A stretch of 64,000 bases of DNA from Acestrorhynchus altus (GCA_034509495.1 CM067515.1:15183558-15247557); one strand, 5' to 3'. Counted from the stretch's first letter, positions 36,801 to 47,056 are shown. Notes: a model not told the origin generated them from the letters alone. A program made the numbers and translations.

Positions 36801-36999
36801 GAATCAAATATATATTTTATTAAAGGGAGAATTCATTTGGGGGTATCTTTTGGATAAAGTCATATTGTTATGTTCACAGTGTGTGTGTGTGTGTGTGGGG
36901 GGGGGTGTTCTTTTTTCACTCACTCTCTGTAGAGTAGCTTTCATGTGTGTGTAATTATCATGCATCATTATAGTGTGATTGTCATGGCCGGATCATCAA

Positions 37000-37215
37000 A
37001 GCTCAGCACGCGCTCCTCTCTTGCAGCAGTGGTGTATATCACCCCTCCTCGCCCCACACACACACACACACACACACACATGCACGCGCACACACAGAGT
37101 CTTTTTTAGGCGCAGATTTGCCAGCGTCTGTTTTGAGTGCACTCTCTCCAGCTCAAGAGAGAGCGCCTCGAGCGCGCGCTCTAGAGTGCCCCCTCGTCAC
37201 GCAAAAAATGAAGCG
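37000..37215. promoter_or_regulatory. CpG-rich patch split by a CA repeat
   Basis: CpG-dense sequence (CGCCTCGAGCGCGCGCTCTA at about 37165, itself nearly palindromic) with a CA repeat at 37054-37081. It could be a distal CpG island; no exon recognised. Confidence 0.33.
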
Positions 37216-37217
37216 GT

Positions 37218-37256
37218 AGAAACGTCGAAAACCTGTGAACCACAACACGCGCCCAC

Positions 37257-37288
<32 letters not shown>

Positions 37289-37407
37289 GCCCATAAACAC
37301 CCTCCTTCTGTCAAAATATTTTTCTCGGGTCATTTGCATATGTGCGCAGTTCTGGCAGAGCGAAGGCCTGAAAACGTCCGCAAAACCTGTGAACCACAGT
37401 ACCCCAA

Positions 37408-37499
<92 letters not shown>

Positions 37500-37550
37500 A
37501 TATTTATGTCACAGTGTGATTTGCGTATATGTAGTCTGACAGGCCTTTTG
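37218..37550 (+). repeat. Two-unit local duplication with different microsatellites inside
   Basis: Unit one (about 37218-37365) and unit two (about 37371-37545) share, in order, 'aacgtc', AACCTGTGAACCACA, a microsatellite ((AC)14 in one, (CT)40 in the other), TCAAAATATTT and an 'attTGC.TATgTG' segment. The units are diverged but collinear. Confidence 0.6.
37411..37495. repeat. (CT)n microsatellite
   Basis: About 42 CT units with one AC interruption. Confidence 0.98.
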
Positions 37551-37639
37551 AAGGCGGTTCTGATGACAGGGTTTCCGTGTTCAGGCTTAAGCCGAGCTGC
37601 CAGTGTCTGCTGTTTGACTGGCTTTTGTAAAGAACCACC

Positions 37640-37745
37640 GCCTGCGTTTCAGAGGTAAAAAGGTGTCAGTGTTAATTACATGTAGACTAAAGCAAAGGGG
37701 TGAGCAGGTGGGCAACGAGTTATCCATGGCTGTACAATTGATGGA
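37640..37745 (+). repeat. Repeat unit, second copy at 38285-38400
   Basis: Shares in order CTGCGTTTC, 'gtggtaaa', ACTAAAGCA, 'gtgcaggtggg', TTATCCA, 'ctgtac' and 'gatagaggaatagat' type phrases with 38285-38400. About 110 bp is collinear. Confidence 0.65.
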
Positions 37746-37763
37746 GAATAGACAGACATGATG

Positions 37764-37814
37764 AGATAGATCATGATAGATAGATAGATAGACAGACAGA
37801 CGAACATGATGTTT

Positions 37815-37882
<68 letters not shown>

Positions 37883-38007
37883 CAGACAGACATGATGTTT
37901 AGATAGATAGATGGATGGATGGATGGATGGATGGATGGGCGGACAGACAGACAGACAGACAGAGAGACACAGACAGACCAGCAGACAGACAGATAGATAG
38001 ATAGATT
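37764..38007. repeat. (GATA)n/(GACA)n/(GGAT)n compound microsatellite
   Basis: GATA tracts (longest about 37817-37880), GACA tracts and a (GGAT) tract at about 37911-37937, separated twice by 'catgatgttt.aga'. Confidence 0.97.
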
Positions 38008-38224
38008 TGAGCTCTTGAATTTGTATACTGCAGTACATGGTGACTGCTCTTTAATTTGTATATGGTCTGAGGCTGTAGTTCGAAACACTTCCACTTTTAA
38101 CCCTACTCTCTGCCATTGCTGGAATATCTATGAGAAAGAAAGTCCATCAGCAGAAAGGACAGCAAAGGGCATGATTAGGCCTTTCTTACAGGGTCTCCAT
38201 ACTCAAGCATGACAACCTCAAAGT

Positions 38225-38300
38225 AGAACATTGATTATCTTGTTGGAAGGTCACCTGTCAGGGGTGGACACTGAGACATTGGCCACCAGCTGCGTTTCTG
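38225..38300 (+). mobile_element. Possible Tc1-like 5' fragment
   Basis: 'attgattatcttgttgg' and 'cacctgtcaggggtgga' resemble 35655-35695, the 5' end of the Tc1-like copy there. It runs straight into the repeat unit at 38285. Confidence 0.4.
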
Positions 38301-38400
38301 TGGTAAAGGAGGTAACTGTTGATAACAATGTAACTAAAGCACCGTGGTGTGCAGGTGGGTGGATAATTATCCACGACTGTACCATGGATAGAGGAATAGA
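38285..38400 (+). repeat. Repeat unit, first copy at 37640-37745
   Basis: See the partner entry; mismatches are scattered and the order is preserved. Confidence 0.65.
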
Positions 38401-38431
38401 TGATAGATGTTTGTAAGTGCAGACTACATGG

Positions 38432-38690
38432 CTACGTCACTTCCATTGACAAAGTTGTCGGGCTCAAAGATAAACGCTGTTTGTTCGACTGCAAAAGGCG
38501 TCGAACGGCTGTGACTGTGACCGGGTGCTCCCCGGCGTTCGTTTTAACTCCGTTAAAATACTCTGGGCTATAATCCTGGAAGCCCTGGCCAGGCAGTGTC
38601 CCTGGAGTACGTGTTCCACACAGCTCAGCTTCGATCGCGCCGGTTTCCTCCGTCTCAAAAATACACACGTGGTAGGTGAATAGGCCAAAT
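38432..38690 (-). other. CpG-rich segment with two overlapping minus-strand open frames
   Basis: A 78-codon and a 74-codon frame overlap on the minus strand in a CpG-rich block. Neither protein resembles a family I know, and start codons are doubtful. A splice acceptor is possible at the 38690 side, but trabd2b already ends at 44253, so this is not its continuation. It is more likely a CpG-rich regulatory patch. Confidence 0.25.
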
Positions 38691-38706
38691 TGCCCTCTAG
38701 GATATT

Positions 38707-38708
<2 letters not shown>

Positions 38709-38738
<30 letters not shown>

Positions 38739-38809
38739 GTTGTGTGTGTTGCGTTCTGTTCTATTCGCATTGTTTGTCACTGGGATGTTAGGGGCCAAAG
38801 AGAAGTGTG

Positions 38810-38859
<50 letters not shown>
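38709..38859. repeat. Two (GT)n microsatellites
   Basis: Short tract at 38709-38736 and longer tract at 38812-38859, separated by 75 bp of unique sequence. Confidence 0.97.
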
Positions 38860-38861
<2 letters not shown>

Positions 38862-39060
38862 AAGACCATGATCCGTCAATACGTTATGGGGTCCAAATAA
38901 TAATCCAAAAAGTACTATTTATTTTTCCACCATCTACAGATGGTGAGTGTACAATTTGTTCCAAGAGAGAAAAAAAATCCTGAGACCAGTCCTGAAGTTT
39001 AACTGCTGATCTACCACATCTTGGTGAGGCCTGAAGCCTTAACCTTGGAGTCCAAGCCAC

Positions 39061-39063
<3 letters not shown>

Positions 39064-39128
<65 letters not shown>

Positions 39129-39133
39129 CACAC
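39064..39133. repeat. (AC)n microsatellite
   Basis: About 34 units with one GC interruption. Confidence 0.98.
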
Positions 39134-39199
39134 GCTATCAAGAGGTGAAGAGAAGGGCCCTGAAGGTGTGTGGGCAAAGCCAAGGCTCTGCCACATTAT

Positions 39200-39600
39200 A
39201 TGCTTTAACATGGCTGGCAAATCCAGCGCGGTTAAACAAACTTAACCTTCATTTGTGAAACGGTGCGACTCAAAGGGCAAAAAACGACTCAGGCAAGTAA
39301 TTACCTCCCGGGAACAGCGACAGGGGAAAAGAGAGAGATAACGGGTGGGAGAAGAGGAACAGAACAGGAATCATTTAAGGGGAGCAGGCATTTTTAATGA
39401 GTTTGCTCAGAAATTGATTTTCTGCAGTAATCTTTTATTTATATGCAGTGGCTGCTCTAACCCGCGCCCAGCGGAAGGGTCAGCACGGCATGATCCCTGC
39501 CAGCAGCTCCACTCGCACAAACAACAGCCCAAAGCCCAGGGAAAATGGTATTTTAGCAAAGGCAAACATTGTCCTGTCTGTACTTAAGGGCCGAAAGAGC
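39200..39600. promoter_or_regulatory. Candidate conserved noncoding element
   Basis: 400 bp repeat-free block with GGCAAGTAATTACCTCCCGG, CATTTTTAATGAG and CTTTTATTTATATGC, then a CpG-containing stretch. It resembles the other enhancer-like blocks. Conservation untested. Confidence 0.38.
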
Positions 39601-39865
39601 GGTTTGTTTTAAAAGTTCTTCCTCTCGGAGTCATATTATGAACACTTTCCATAAAACCAACTTTAATTGCTCTTTCCCTGATTTCATTTCATTTGTAATG
39701 TTTTGAGATTGTATTTTAATAAGTTGTTAACGTATGTGGTATGAAATTGGGATACAAGTAGATCACGCGCAAATAGAAATTTTGGGGATGTCCAAAACCA
39801 AAAGGCGCACAATTGCACTAATACAACACAAAAGGGTTATGCTTTAGACACAATACTGTACACAG

Positions 39866-40186
39866 TTTAAAATGAGGGTTCTTTAGTAAAGAAAATGGTT
39901 CTATATACAGCCATGAACACTCAAAGAGCTCTTTGTATGAAAAGGGTTGAAAAGGGTTCTCTACAAACAAGGTCGTAACGACAGTAGAACAATTTTTGGT
40001 GCTATATAGAAACCTTTTCAAAAAGCTTCAATACAGAACCATCTATAGCACATTCTCCAACACTATAAATAACGATTTCATGTTTCCAAGAACCCTCTAC
40101 TCATGCAAAGGGTTCTTTGAGTGTTCATGGTTCTACAGAAAACCGTTTTCTTTAGTGAAGAACCATTGCCGAACCCTCATTTTAGG
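39866..40186. mobile_element. Fold-back (palindromic) MITE-like element
   Basis: The left arm (39866-39935) and right arm (40105-40186) are inverted copies, sharing 'taaaatgagggttc', 'cactaaagaaaa.ggtt' and 'ccatgaacactcaaaga' in opposite orientation. The ~170 bp middle also carries 'gaacc/ggttc' phrases. There is no coding capacity. Repeats built from GGTTCTTTA phrases are common in fish genomes. Confidence 0.75.
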
Positions 40187-40189
40187 TGT

Positions 40190-40930
40190 ATATAACTGCA
40201 GATTCCAACAACAAAATATACATGCAAGTGACAACCAAGCACTTTCTAGCTCAAATAGGTCTAACAGTTGGAATTATTGTTGAAGTGGCATCAACTGACA
40301 TCTGAGCATTTCAGGTAGCACATACAATAATTTTGTAGAAAGTCTGCAAACATATTCTCGCTACATTGTTAAAGTCTAATTTCATTTGTAGTTATTGTGC
40401 GTTATGAAAAATAGATAAATAGACCCTGTGCTTGTTTCCACATTTCACATGTAAGTTTACATCTCATAAAAGTGCATAAAATTCCCGTCTGTGTTTCAAT
40501 AGCTCTGAGTAAATCATTCAGGGCAGCAGTGCTGTGTCTGTAGCAGCTGTCGCACCAAAACTAAAGTGATCAGAGGCATCTTCAGAAAAAAAAAGCTTGT
40601 GGCTGGAGTTGTTTCCTGCTTCCCTGTCTCTGGCTTTTGCAGGCAATCCTATATATTTTTATATAATCATTTTAATTGACATTTATACCCTTTATAAGGA
40701 CATTGTTTAAATCATGAAGTGTGTAATGTCTCTTTTCCTTTGCTAGTGCTTTTGATTGAAACTTAAATCTGTGTCGCTTTGACTAATGTCAAGCGTGGTA
40801 ATATAAATCAAAACAGGTGACCATCAGGCTTTCAGGCTTGTTATACTGGTGGAGTTTGCTTTGGGGGTGGGGGGAAAGGCCAATAAAGGTCACTAAAGTC
40901 CCTGGTGTCTCAAGGCGAAAAATTAAATGC
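40190..40930. other. Noncoding stretch, no gene recognised
   Basis: No exon or clear repeat. AT cores near 40650-40690. Confidence 0.45.
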
Positions 40931-40936
40931 TTATTA

Positions 40937-41009
40937 ATATAATATAGTATAATATAATATAATATAATATAATATATAACATAATATAATACAATATAAT
41001 ATAATATAT
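40937..41009. repeat. (ATAAT)n minisatellite
   Basis: Imperfect TAATA pentamer array of about 14 units. Confidence 0.92.
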
Positions 41010-41064
41010 CAATTACCATGTAAATATATTATTATATTAAAATATATTCAGACCTAAAGCTACT

Positions 41065-41475
41065 TCTACTACTATTACTACTGCTACTAATACTACTACT
41101 ACTATTACTACTACTACTAATAATAATAATAATGATAATAATAACAACAATAATAATTAGTAGCAGCAGCAGTAGTAGTAGTAATTGTAGAAGTATTGAT
41201 ATTGTGTTTTGCTCTTTTTTGATCTGAATATACTTACCATAAGAATATATTATTATATAGACATTTTCAGATCTAAAGCTACTACTACTACTCCCGCTAC
41301 TACTATACCACCATCACCAACACCACCACAACTACTACTACTACTATTACTGCTGCTGCTAAAATATTGCAATATGTAAAATATATGTGCATTGTTATTG
41401 TTATTATTATTATTATTGTTGTTGTTATAGCACTTAAGTAGTGGTAGAAGTAGTAGTAGTAGTGGCTTTAGATGT
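41065..41475. repeat. (ACT)n/(AAT)n/(AGT)n triplet-rich region
   Basis: Alternating ACT, AAT, AAC, AGC and AGT triplet runs on both sides of about 80 bp of unique sequence. The phrase 'catAAgAaTATATTATTATAT...atcTaAAGCTACT' is duplicated (about 41020-41065 and 41240-41285). Confidence 0.85.
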
Positions 41476-41479
41476 GAAT

Positions 41480-42400
41480 GCTACTATTAATATTAAATTA
41501 CTGATAATACTAAGTATGCCATCATGCTCCTACCCTTCAGAAAAAACATCCAGCTACCATCATTACATCACCTCTCTATCTGTTATGATACACGTCTGAA
41601 GAATAGGAAAGTTGAGAAATTCTTCATTATGAATAATAAATATCTAGTGTCAGAACCACATTTGCAGTCCCATTACTGTTATACATATCACGACTGCCAC
41701 CTAGTGGTCTTCCTGATGTGGAATACAGAGTGACCTGTGGATCATTGTGTGAAGTTTTTTTCCTCAGGAGCTGATTTGCTTGCAGACTGATTCTGCTGTT
41801 GTAGTATCTGACAGTTTGTTTAGTGTTTTATAATAGCAGAAAGTTAGTGTCACATTAGTAGAAGAAGAGCTTGTTTAACTCAGCATTGAACAATGCTAAT
41901 CACTCCTCTTTAACAATTAACAATCCCATTTACACTTTCAGGAAAAAGTCAGATTTTTTGCACCATAGTCACTGAAGTTACAAAATAAAAGTGTTTGCAA
42001 TCAACCAGCATAACAATTTAAACAGAACAGGGGATGCTAATCACTTATGCTTTTCCACCTGCAGGGGTCAGTCTATGTGCACCGGACTGTATATAACATA
42101 TAATATTGTCAGCATTAGTTTGGCACTGTTCAGTGTTTTTTCTGCTCCAACATACCTGTTTCTGCTGCAACTGGCTCAAGAACTAGCTAATTAAATGAAG
42201 AAGAAAAAAAAATGAACAAATGTGATACTGCAAACTCCCACATACTATTTTCCAGATTACATTTTCATATTTTCATTTTATTTTTCAAGAATTGACAAAT
42301 GCATGAAAATATACTCTCCAAGAAATAATAAATATACATATTTCTTTATAAACAAAATGCACAATTTACAAAACACAGGTCTGTGTCAGTCACAATATCA
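41480..42400. other. AT-rich noncoding stretch, no gene recognised
   Basis: No coding exon or recognised repeat; 42050-42090 has a partial 'tgcaccggactgtatataacata' phrase that may be a repeat edge. Confidence 0.45.
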
Positions 42401-42404
42401 CATT

Positions 42405-42485
42405 ATATTATTATTATTATTATTATTATTAATATGAAGGTAAAGATGACGATGATGATTATTATTATTAATATTATTATTATTC
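42405..42485. repeat. (ATT)n microsatellite, interrupted
   Basis: Two ATT runs separated by a GATGAC stretch. Confidence 0.93.
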
Positions 42486-42784
42486 ATTAGAATTTTAAAT
42501 GTAACATGCAATTCCAATGTAAGTTAAGCATTTACTTTCTTATATTACATAATTGAGAAGCTCGAATATTTATTGCTTAACATTCACTCACAGGAGCTGG
42601 AGCAAGATAACAATATTCACAGGGCTGATTATGTCCTTAAAACCATGTGACTTTTAACATAAAGAATTACAGTTAGATGCAGGTAATAACTTATTTTTCT
42701 GTACCATGCACTTAAGATTTGAACTTTTGTATTTTTTTAATTCATGAAACTTTGACTTTTACTAAAGTAAACTATATGTCTAAA

Positions 42785-43112
42785 TTATTGTGGACAGCCC
42801 TTCTTATGAATGCAATCAGCAATTCACCATTACAGTGGCACTCTGACCCAGATGTGGCAATGCACACACAGCTTGTCTATTCCCTGTAGAGAAGTACTGC
42901 CAATAGTATAGCCAGATAAACATGAAATTATCATCACCATGCCTAATGCCAAACACAGAGTCGTGGGGCTGTGGTTCTATGGACTGTGTTCTCTGGAATG
43001 ATAGTTGGAGCGTTGAAGATGAGATAAAGTGGTGAACAGCAAACATCTTGAGCTCATCAAAGCTGCTGATGCTAACTGCAATCAAATCCTCAGAGCAGTG
43101 CTCCAAAATTTA
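42785..43112 (-). mobile_element. Copy of dispersed repeat family M, minus orientation
   Basis: The reverse complement shows 'ttggagcactgctctgaggatttgattgca', 'tcattccagagaacacagtcca', 'ggcattaggcatggtga', 'ttctctacagggaatagacaagctgtgtgtgcattg' and the terminal 'gaagggctgtccacaataa'. It is the second most complete copy. It lies just downstream of the trabd2b stop codon. Confidence 0.75.
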
Positions 43113-43399
43113 TTTGAAACATTTATAAGGACATTAGAGACGGTTACTCCAACAGAAGCAGGATAAACACCTTGGAATACCCTTGATTTCATAAGAAATT
43201 AAATCATGAATGATTCTTTCTACTACATCAGCGGCAACATTTGTACTTCTGTGTGAATGGTCACACCACTGACTTTGGAGCTTTAGAATTGTATTATAAT
43301 TGAAAATTTGAAAACCACATGCCCTCATCTGTCTTTAAAAGGTCTTTACTTACATGTCACTTTTGCTGCTTGCCAGGTGCTTTTGTGTTTAATTTTCTC

Positions 43400-43465
43400 T
43401 TACTTTCTCCTCGTAAGCACCAGTTTGGTCCTGTCAGTTGCCCAGAGGGTTACCTGGCATGTAGT
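43400..43465 (+). repeat. Small repeat shared with 62430-62485
   Basis: CACCAGTTTGGTCCTGTCAG followed by 'cccagagggtt' matches 'taccagtttggtcctgttagtcatccagggggtt' at about 62445. Confidence 0.5.
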
Positions 43466-43514
43466 TTTTTTTTTTTGCATGCTCCTCATTTTCTGGTAGA
43501 AATGCATGTCAACA

Positions 43515-43690
43515 TTGTGTCATCCCTGTTCCTGGAGAGCTACTTTCACACAGACTATGAATCCAACCCACATTGATACAAATGATTACTGCCTTCAGAA
43601 GCACTCGATTGGTTAAATGGGGTGTGTTAGATTTAAGATCCCTGCAGGAAGCGAGATCTCCAGATGGAGGGTTGCAGACCACTGGTATGT
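43515..43690 (+). repeat. Dispersed fish repeat with inverted halves
   Basis: 'ttcctggagagctac' at the left and 'gcgagatctccagatggagggttgcagaccactgg' at the right are approximate inverted halves around 'gaagcactcgattggttaaatggggtgtgttagattt'. I recognise this as a common fish repeat, related to 2203-2300. Confidence 0.5.
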
Positions 43691-43893
43691 TCGAAATGGT
43701 TATTTGAGCATTGCCATAGAAGAACCCCATTTCGTTCCATAAAGAACTATGTTTGTAATAGAAAGATGTGAGTGTGAAGGCTTTAAGAACCTTCTATTTG
43801 TAAATATTATGCAAAAACCTTTCTACACACATATACACAGGCATGGCTCTTAATGCAAACAAAAGTGGTTGCCCAAAAAACATTTGTAGCGCC

Positions 43894-43899
43894 TTTATT
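43894..43899 (-). promoter_or_regulatory. trabd2b: Candidate polyadenylation signal of trabd2b
   Basis: Minus strand reads AATAAA, about 355 bp after the stop codon. It is the first canonical hexamer I noticed downstream. Use is not proven. Confidence 0.35.
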
Positions 43900-44252
43900 T
43901 TTAAGTGTATCTTCAGATCAACTTTTAACATGTTAACACGATAATACCTGTAAATTTAGATAATAAATATTTTAAGAAAATCTGCTTTTGTTCCATTTCA
44001 GTCCTTCACATTTAGTTTATAATTCTTTTTCTATTCTGCACTGAATCTGCACTGCTTTGCTTTCACACATGCCTCTCATTTTGAAGCTTTCACATTCTCA
44101 CGTTCTCTCAAAGGCCTTCACCAAAAGTTAACACACTGACTTTCTTCCTTTGTAACAACAAGCCTTATTCAATCATTACAGACCGCTTCCACAGTGTGAT
44201 CGCGAGGTGATGATGAGATCCGTTTGCATGTGTGACTGGCTCCCCCTTGTTG
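43900..44252 (-). other. trabd2b: Probable trabd2b 3' untranslated region
   Basis: Minus-strand sequence between the stop codon and the first AATAAA hexamer. Extent is inferred only from those two points. Confidence 0.4.
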
Positions 44253-44457
44253 TTAGGAGGTGAACAGCAGAAACTGTGAGAGGAGGCATGTGAGCAGAGC
44301 TGGAAGCAGGCTGCAGGGACTGGGTGAAGCCAAAGCAGGGAGTAAGCTCTCCTCTTGGCCTGTGAGGGATGTCCTCTTCTTCTGTTCCTGCCGTGTTAAA
44401 GGAGGCTCCACCGTCACATAGCCATTGGTTATCCTTACATTTGGAAGTGGAGTTGAG
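44253..44457 (-). CDS. trabd2b: trabd2b last coding exon (C-terminal membrane-anchor tail)
   Basis: Final coding exon of a TIKI-family membrane-anchored metalloprotease that inactivates Wnt ligands by trimming their N-terminus (family knowledge). The exon starts after a clean acceptor, TTTATATTGATTGTAG, with a base that completes a serine codon left open by the upstream exon. It then encodes 67 residues and a TAA stop. The residues run from a polar linker (STPLPNVRITNGYVTVEPPL) into a hydrophobic end, about LLPALLTCLLSQFLLFTS, with no basic cytoplasmic tail. That fits a GPI-attachment or type I membrane anchor as in TIKI proteins. The upstream intron is 457 bp. Together with the other two exons it gives the last ~176 residues. 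The tail is the least conserved part of the family, so its call rests on position, phase and hydrophobic profile. A TTG-started longer frame reading through the intron is a track artefact. Confidence 0.88.
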
Positions 44458-44914
44458 CTACAATCAATATAAATACCAAAAAACAAAAAACAGTTTAAAC
44501 TCGATTTTGTCTTGTGCACAAAATATCATATTCAAAGTTGTTGTGATGGAACTAAAATACTTTTGGTCATATAGTGTTTAATATGTTTTTTCTTCAGACT
44601 TCAACTCAGAGCACATCTGTTGGATTATTATGCTTAGAGTATTCAACATGCAGAATGCATAACTTGTCCAGCCTTTAGGTTACAACATGGGCTACAACAA
44701 CAGAAGCTGTTTGGTTTCATGTAGCACTTAGCGAGTATATATTAGCTCTTTTGTTTAGTTTGGAACCAAGGACACAATAATACCCTTAAAATTGTCTTTA
44801 GTGTGAAGATCTAGGCCTCCTCATATCCTTGAGTAGTTATAGCTTTGTCTTGCCTAAAGTTCCTCTCAACTGATTTCCATAAGCTCCTAAAACTCAATGC
44901 TGTCATGGTCTCAC
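44458..44914 (-). other. trabd2b: trabd2b last intron (457 bp)
   Basis: Bounded by the donor CAG|GTGAG at the 44914 side and a TGTAG acceptor at 44458. No repeat or other exon is seen inside. Confidence 0.85.
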
Positions 44915-45148
44915 CTGTCTCCAATGCGCACCCACAGGTCACTGAAGAGCCGCTGCCGGCTGTGCTGCCGATGGGTCTTGCGGGGGCGCTTGTGCCTCCC
45001 GAACTCTTCCAGCTGACTCAGACTGTCTGGCAGTAGAAGGTGGGGTGGGTTCTCCTCCAATTCTGGAACTTCTGAAGGTGGCTCTGTTTCAGGCTCTAGA
45101 CTCGCCCTTCTCGGAGTCAGAGTAGTACCTTCGACCTCAGCCCAGCTT
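44915..45148 (-). CDS. trabd2b: trabd2b penultimate coding exon (juxtamembrane linker)
   Basis: Encodes 77 full residues plus split codons at both ends (234 nt). Acidic, proline-rich start (EPETEPPSEVPELEENPP), then HLLLPDSLSQLEEFGR, a basic stretch KRPRKTHRQHSRQR and SDLWVRIGD. The segments HLLLPDSLSQLEEFGR and DLWVRI-DS are, from memory, near-identical to human TRABD2B (TIKI2). TRABD2A has a different linker and reads SDLWVRLEES, so I call the B paralogue. The region lies between the TIKI protease domain and the membrane anchor. The donor is CAG|GTGAG. The acceptor has a good pyrimidine tract and ends in a tandem AAGAAG, so splicing may choose either AG and add or drop one residue (ES versus D). 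An upstream acceptor at about 45188 could extend the exon in frame but has a poor tract. Confidence 0.93.
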
Positions 45149-45671
45149 CTTGAACAGAACCACGAGAAAGCAGAAGCAGAGTTCAAACTGTGAAATAGGT
45201 TGGCTAGAAGAGTATTTTGTCGTTAGAGCAGCAGAGTACTGTCTGACTGGCTGAGAAGGTCTTTATTTACTTGGATGCTACCATAAAGTTGGGAGCATTA
45301 TTTGTGGGATGTTGGTGAAATGGTTAACAATACTAATCTGCCTGTGTCAAATTAACACTACAGTCTCCATGTGTAACATGATTCACATTCTTTTTCATGT
45401 GTAACACGATTGATGTACAGTAATGTGACAAAAATTAGGACACATATTTTAACAATAATGAAATGTGAAAATTATATCATTATCTCTTGGAACCTGAGAC
45501 CCACATTTTGTAGGCTTTGTAGGCTTCATAACCTACAGACAAGATACAGATATTATAACAAACTACAGACCCTATCTAACTATCTCATCTCATCATTGTG
45601 TGTGTGAATTGTCAGTAAGCTTGAAAAACTGCTAAATTTCACTTGTTTCCAAGATAATTAAATCCCAGTTT

Positions 45672-45832
45672 AAATGCCAAACCTTCCAGTGAATGTTTAC
45701 TGCTCTGTCCATGCTTGACCTGCATGCAGACTCTAACTCTAGATCAGCAAGCAAGAGGGAGCAGGGCTAATGATGTCACTGACCTACATATTGGGTTATA
45801 GAGGAAAATGAGAAGGAAGTTTGAGTAGCCTA
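45672..45832 (-). repeat. Copy of dispersed repeat family F, minus orientation
   Basis: Reverse complement gives the same ordered phrases as at 8055: TCTCATTTTCCTC, 'tgtaggtcagtgacatcatta', GCTGATCTAGAG, 'gagtctgcatgcaggtcaagcatg' and 'cagagcagtaaacattcactggaa'. Confidence 0.65.
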
Positions 45833-45867
45833 TGATATCTTAAAAATAACAATATTTTTAGAATATA

Positions 45868-46463
45868 GTAAAAGTTGCTAAAAGGCTTAGCCCCACAATA
45901 TCTAAAAGACTTTCTTAAACCATACAACCCATTAAGTACAATTCGCTCACAACTTGTGGGCCAGACTGTCCTTTTGCACTACACCAGATTATGTACTCCC
46001 TCCCGCCCCCGTGTCCCAAACTGCCCCTGCTGCCTGGCTGATGTTGGTTTATGCCCACCCATGATGCCTTATCCTGGCTGAACTACCTAGATGCCCACTC
46101 CTCCAACATTTGAGACACAACTGCCAGTTTATGAATGTTTAACCTGCATGGACTTCCATATTAACACTGAGCATGTGTCCTACTCTCACCTGCATTCTCA
46201 CATAACTCATTCTCACCCTTACACAGCACGCTCCCACTATTAGCTATACTTCTTTATTGTTTTTTCTGGTGTCGACCGACCAGAGGAGGATGGGTTCCCC
46301 TTTTGAGCTTTGTTTCCTCTCAAGGTTTCTTCATCTTAGCCTGAGGAAGATTTTCCTTGCTACTGTTGCCCCCTGGCTTGCTCGCTCAACTGAGGCTTGG
46401 ACCCCGATTTCTGTAAAGATGCTTTGTGACAACTCCTTTGTTGTAAAAAGTGCTATATAACCA

Positions 46464-46465
<2 letters not shown>
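45868..46465 (+). mobile_element. 3' end of a non-LTR retrotransposon (LINE)
   Basis: The first part encodes LAPQYLKDFLKPYNPL and RLCTPSRPRVPNC, matching the C-terminal 'LAP.YL..LL..Y.P.R.LRS' tail of fish LINE ORF2 proteins. It continues into a 3' UTR with 'gggttccccttttgagc..tgtttcctctcaaggtttcttcatctta', 'ttttccttgctactgttgccccctggcttgctc' and 'tctgtaaagatgctttgtgacaactcc.ttgttgtaaaaagtgctatataa', a tail shared by LINEs across many fishes. Frameshifted and 5'-truncated. It sits in the trabd2b intron, opposite to the gene. Confidence 0.8.

Positions 46466-46540
<75 letters not shown>
46466..46540. repeat. (TA)n followed by poly(T)
   Basis: TA tract to about 46513, then about 27 T residues. 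It may derive from the tail of the adjacent LINE plus a second insertion. Confidence 0.95.
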
Positions 46541-47056
46541 GGTGAATAAAAGTATATCAGACTACAAGAAATCCCCCAAAAAGCATAGGGTTGTAATGTT
46601 AAAACAAATAAACATGAAGAATTTTTTAAAGTGTAATTAATACAAATGCAATTGTCTTAATTGCACCCACATTTATTACTACTTAAGATGACAAATATTT
46701 TCAACTACAGATGACTACAGTATAAGAACTTCAAATTGCCTGTGAAGGAGACATAGTCTGAGGCTGCTTTGCTACAGCAGGGCCTGATAAACTCTCCATC
46801 ATAAAATCTACTTTGAATTCCTTCAAAATATTGTATTGGAGGATTCTTTAGGAAAGGTGAGACTGAAGCTAAAACCTTCAACCACCCATCCATGATTTTA
46901 TCAGCTTCTTTAGTTCTTTTTATGTGTTAGCTCCAAGTTTCAATATTTTTCAAATGAAGATCAAATGTTCATATTTAATGTTGTGTCCTCATTTCACATG
47001 ACTGTATAATATCAGTTATCACCTTTGGGACCTAGGAAATATCTCAGGGAGTATGG
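46541..47056. other. Intronic AT-rich stretch, nothing recognised
   Basis: No exon or known repeat visible. Confidence 0.5.

Noticed and set aside
38432..38690. Two overlapping minus-strand frames of 78 and 74 codons as a further trabd2b exon
   Set aside because: The gene already ends with a stop at 44253 after a hydrophobic tail, and neither frame resembles a known protein.
45188..45199. Alternative acceptor TATTTCACAG for the penultimate trabd2b exon
   Set aside because: Keeps the frame but adds residues LNSASAFSWF that look like a translated pyrimidine tract; the acceptor at 45149 has the better tract.
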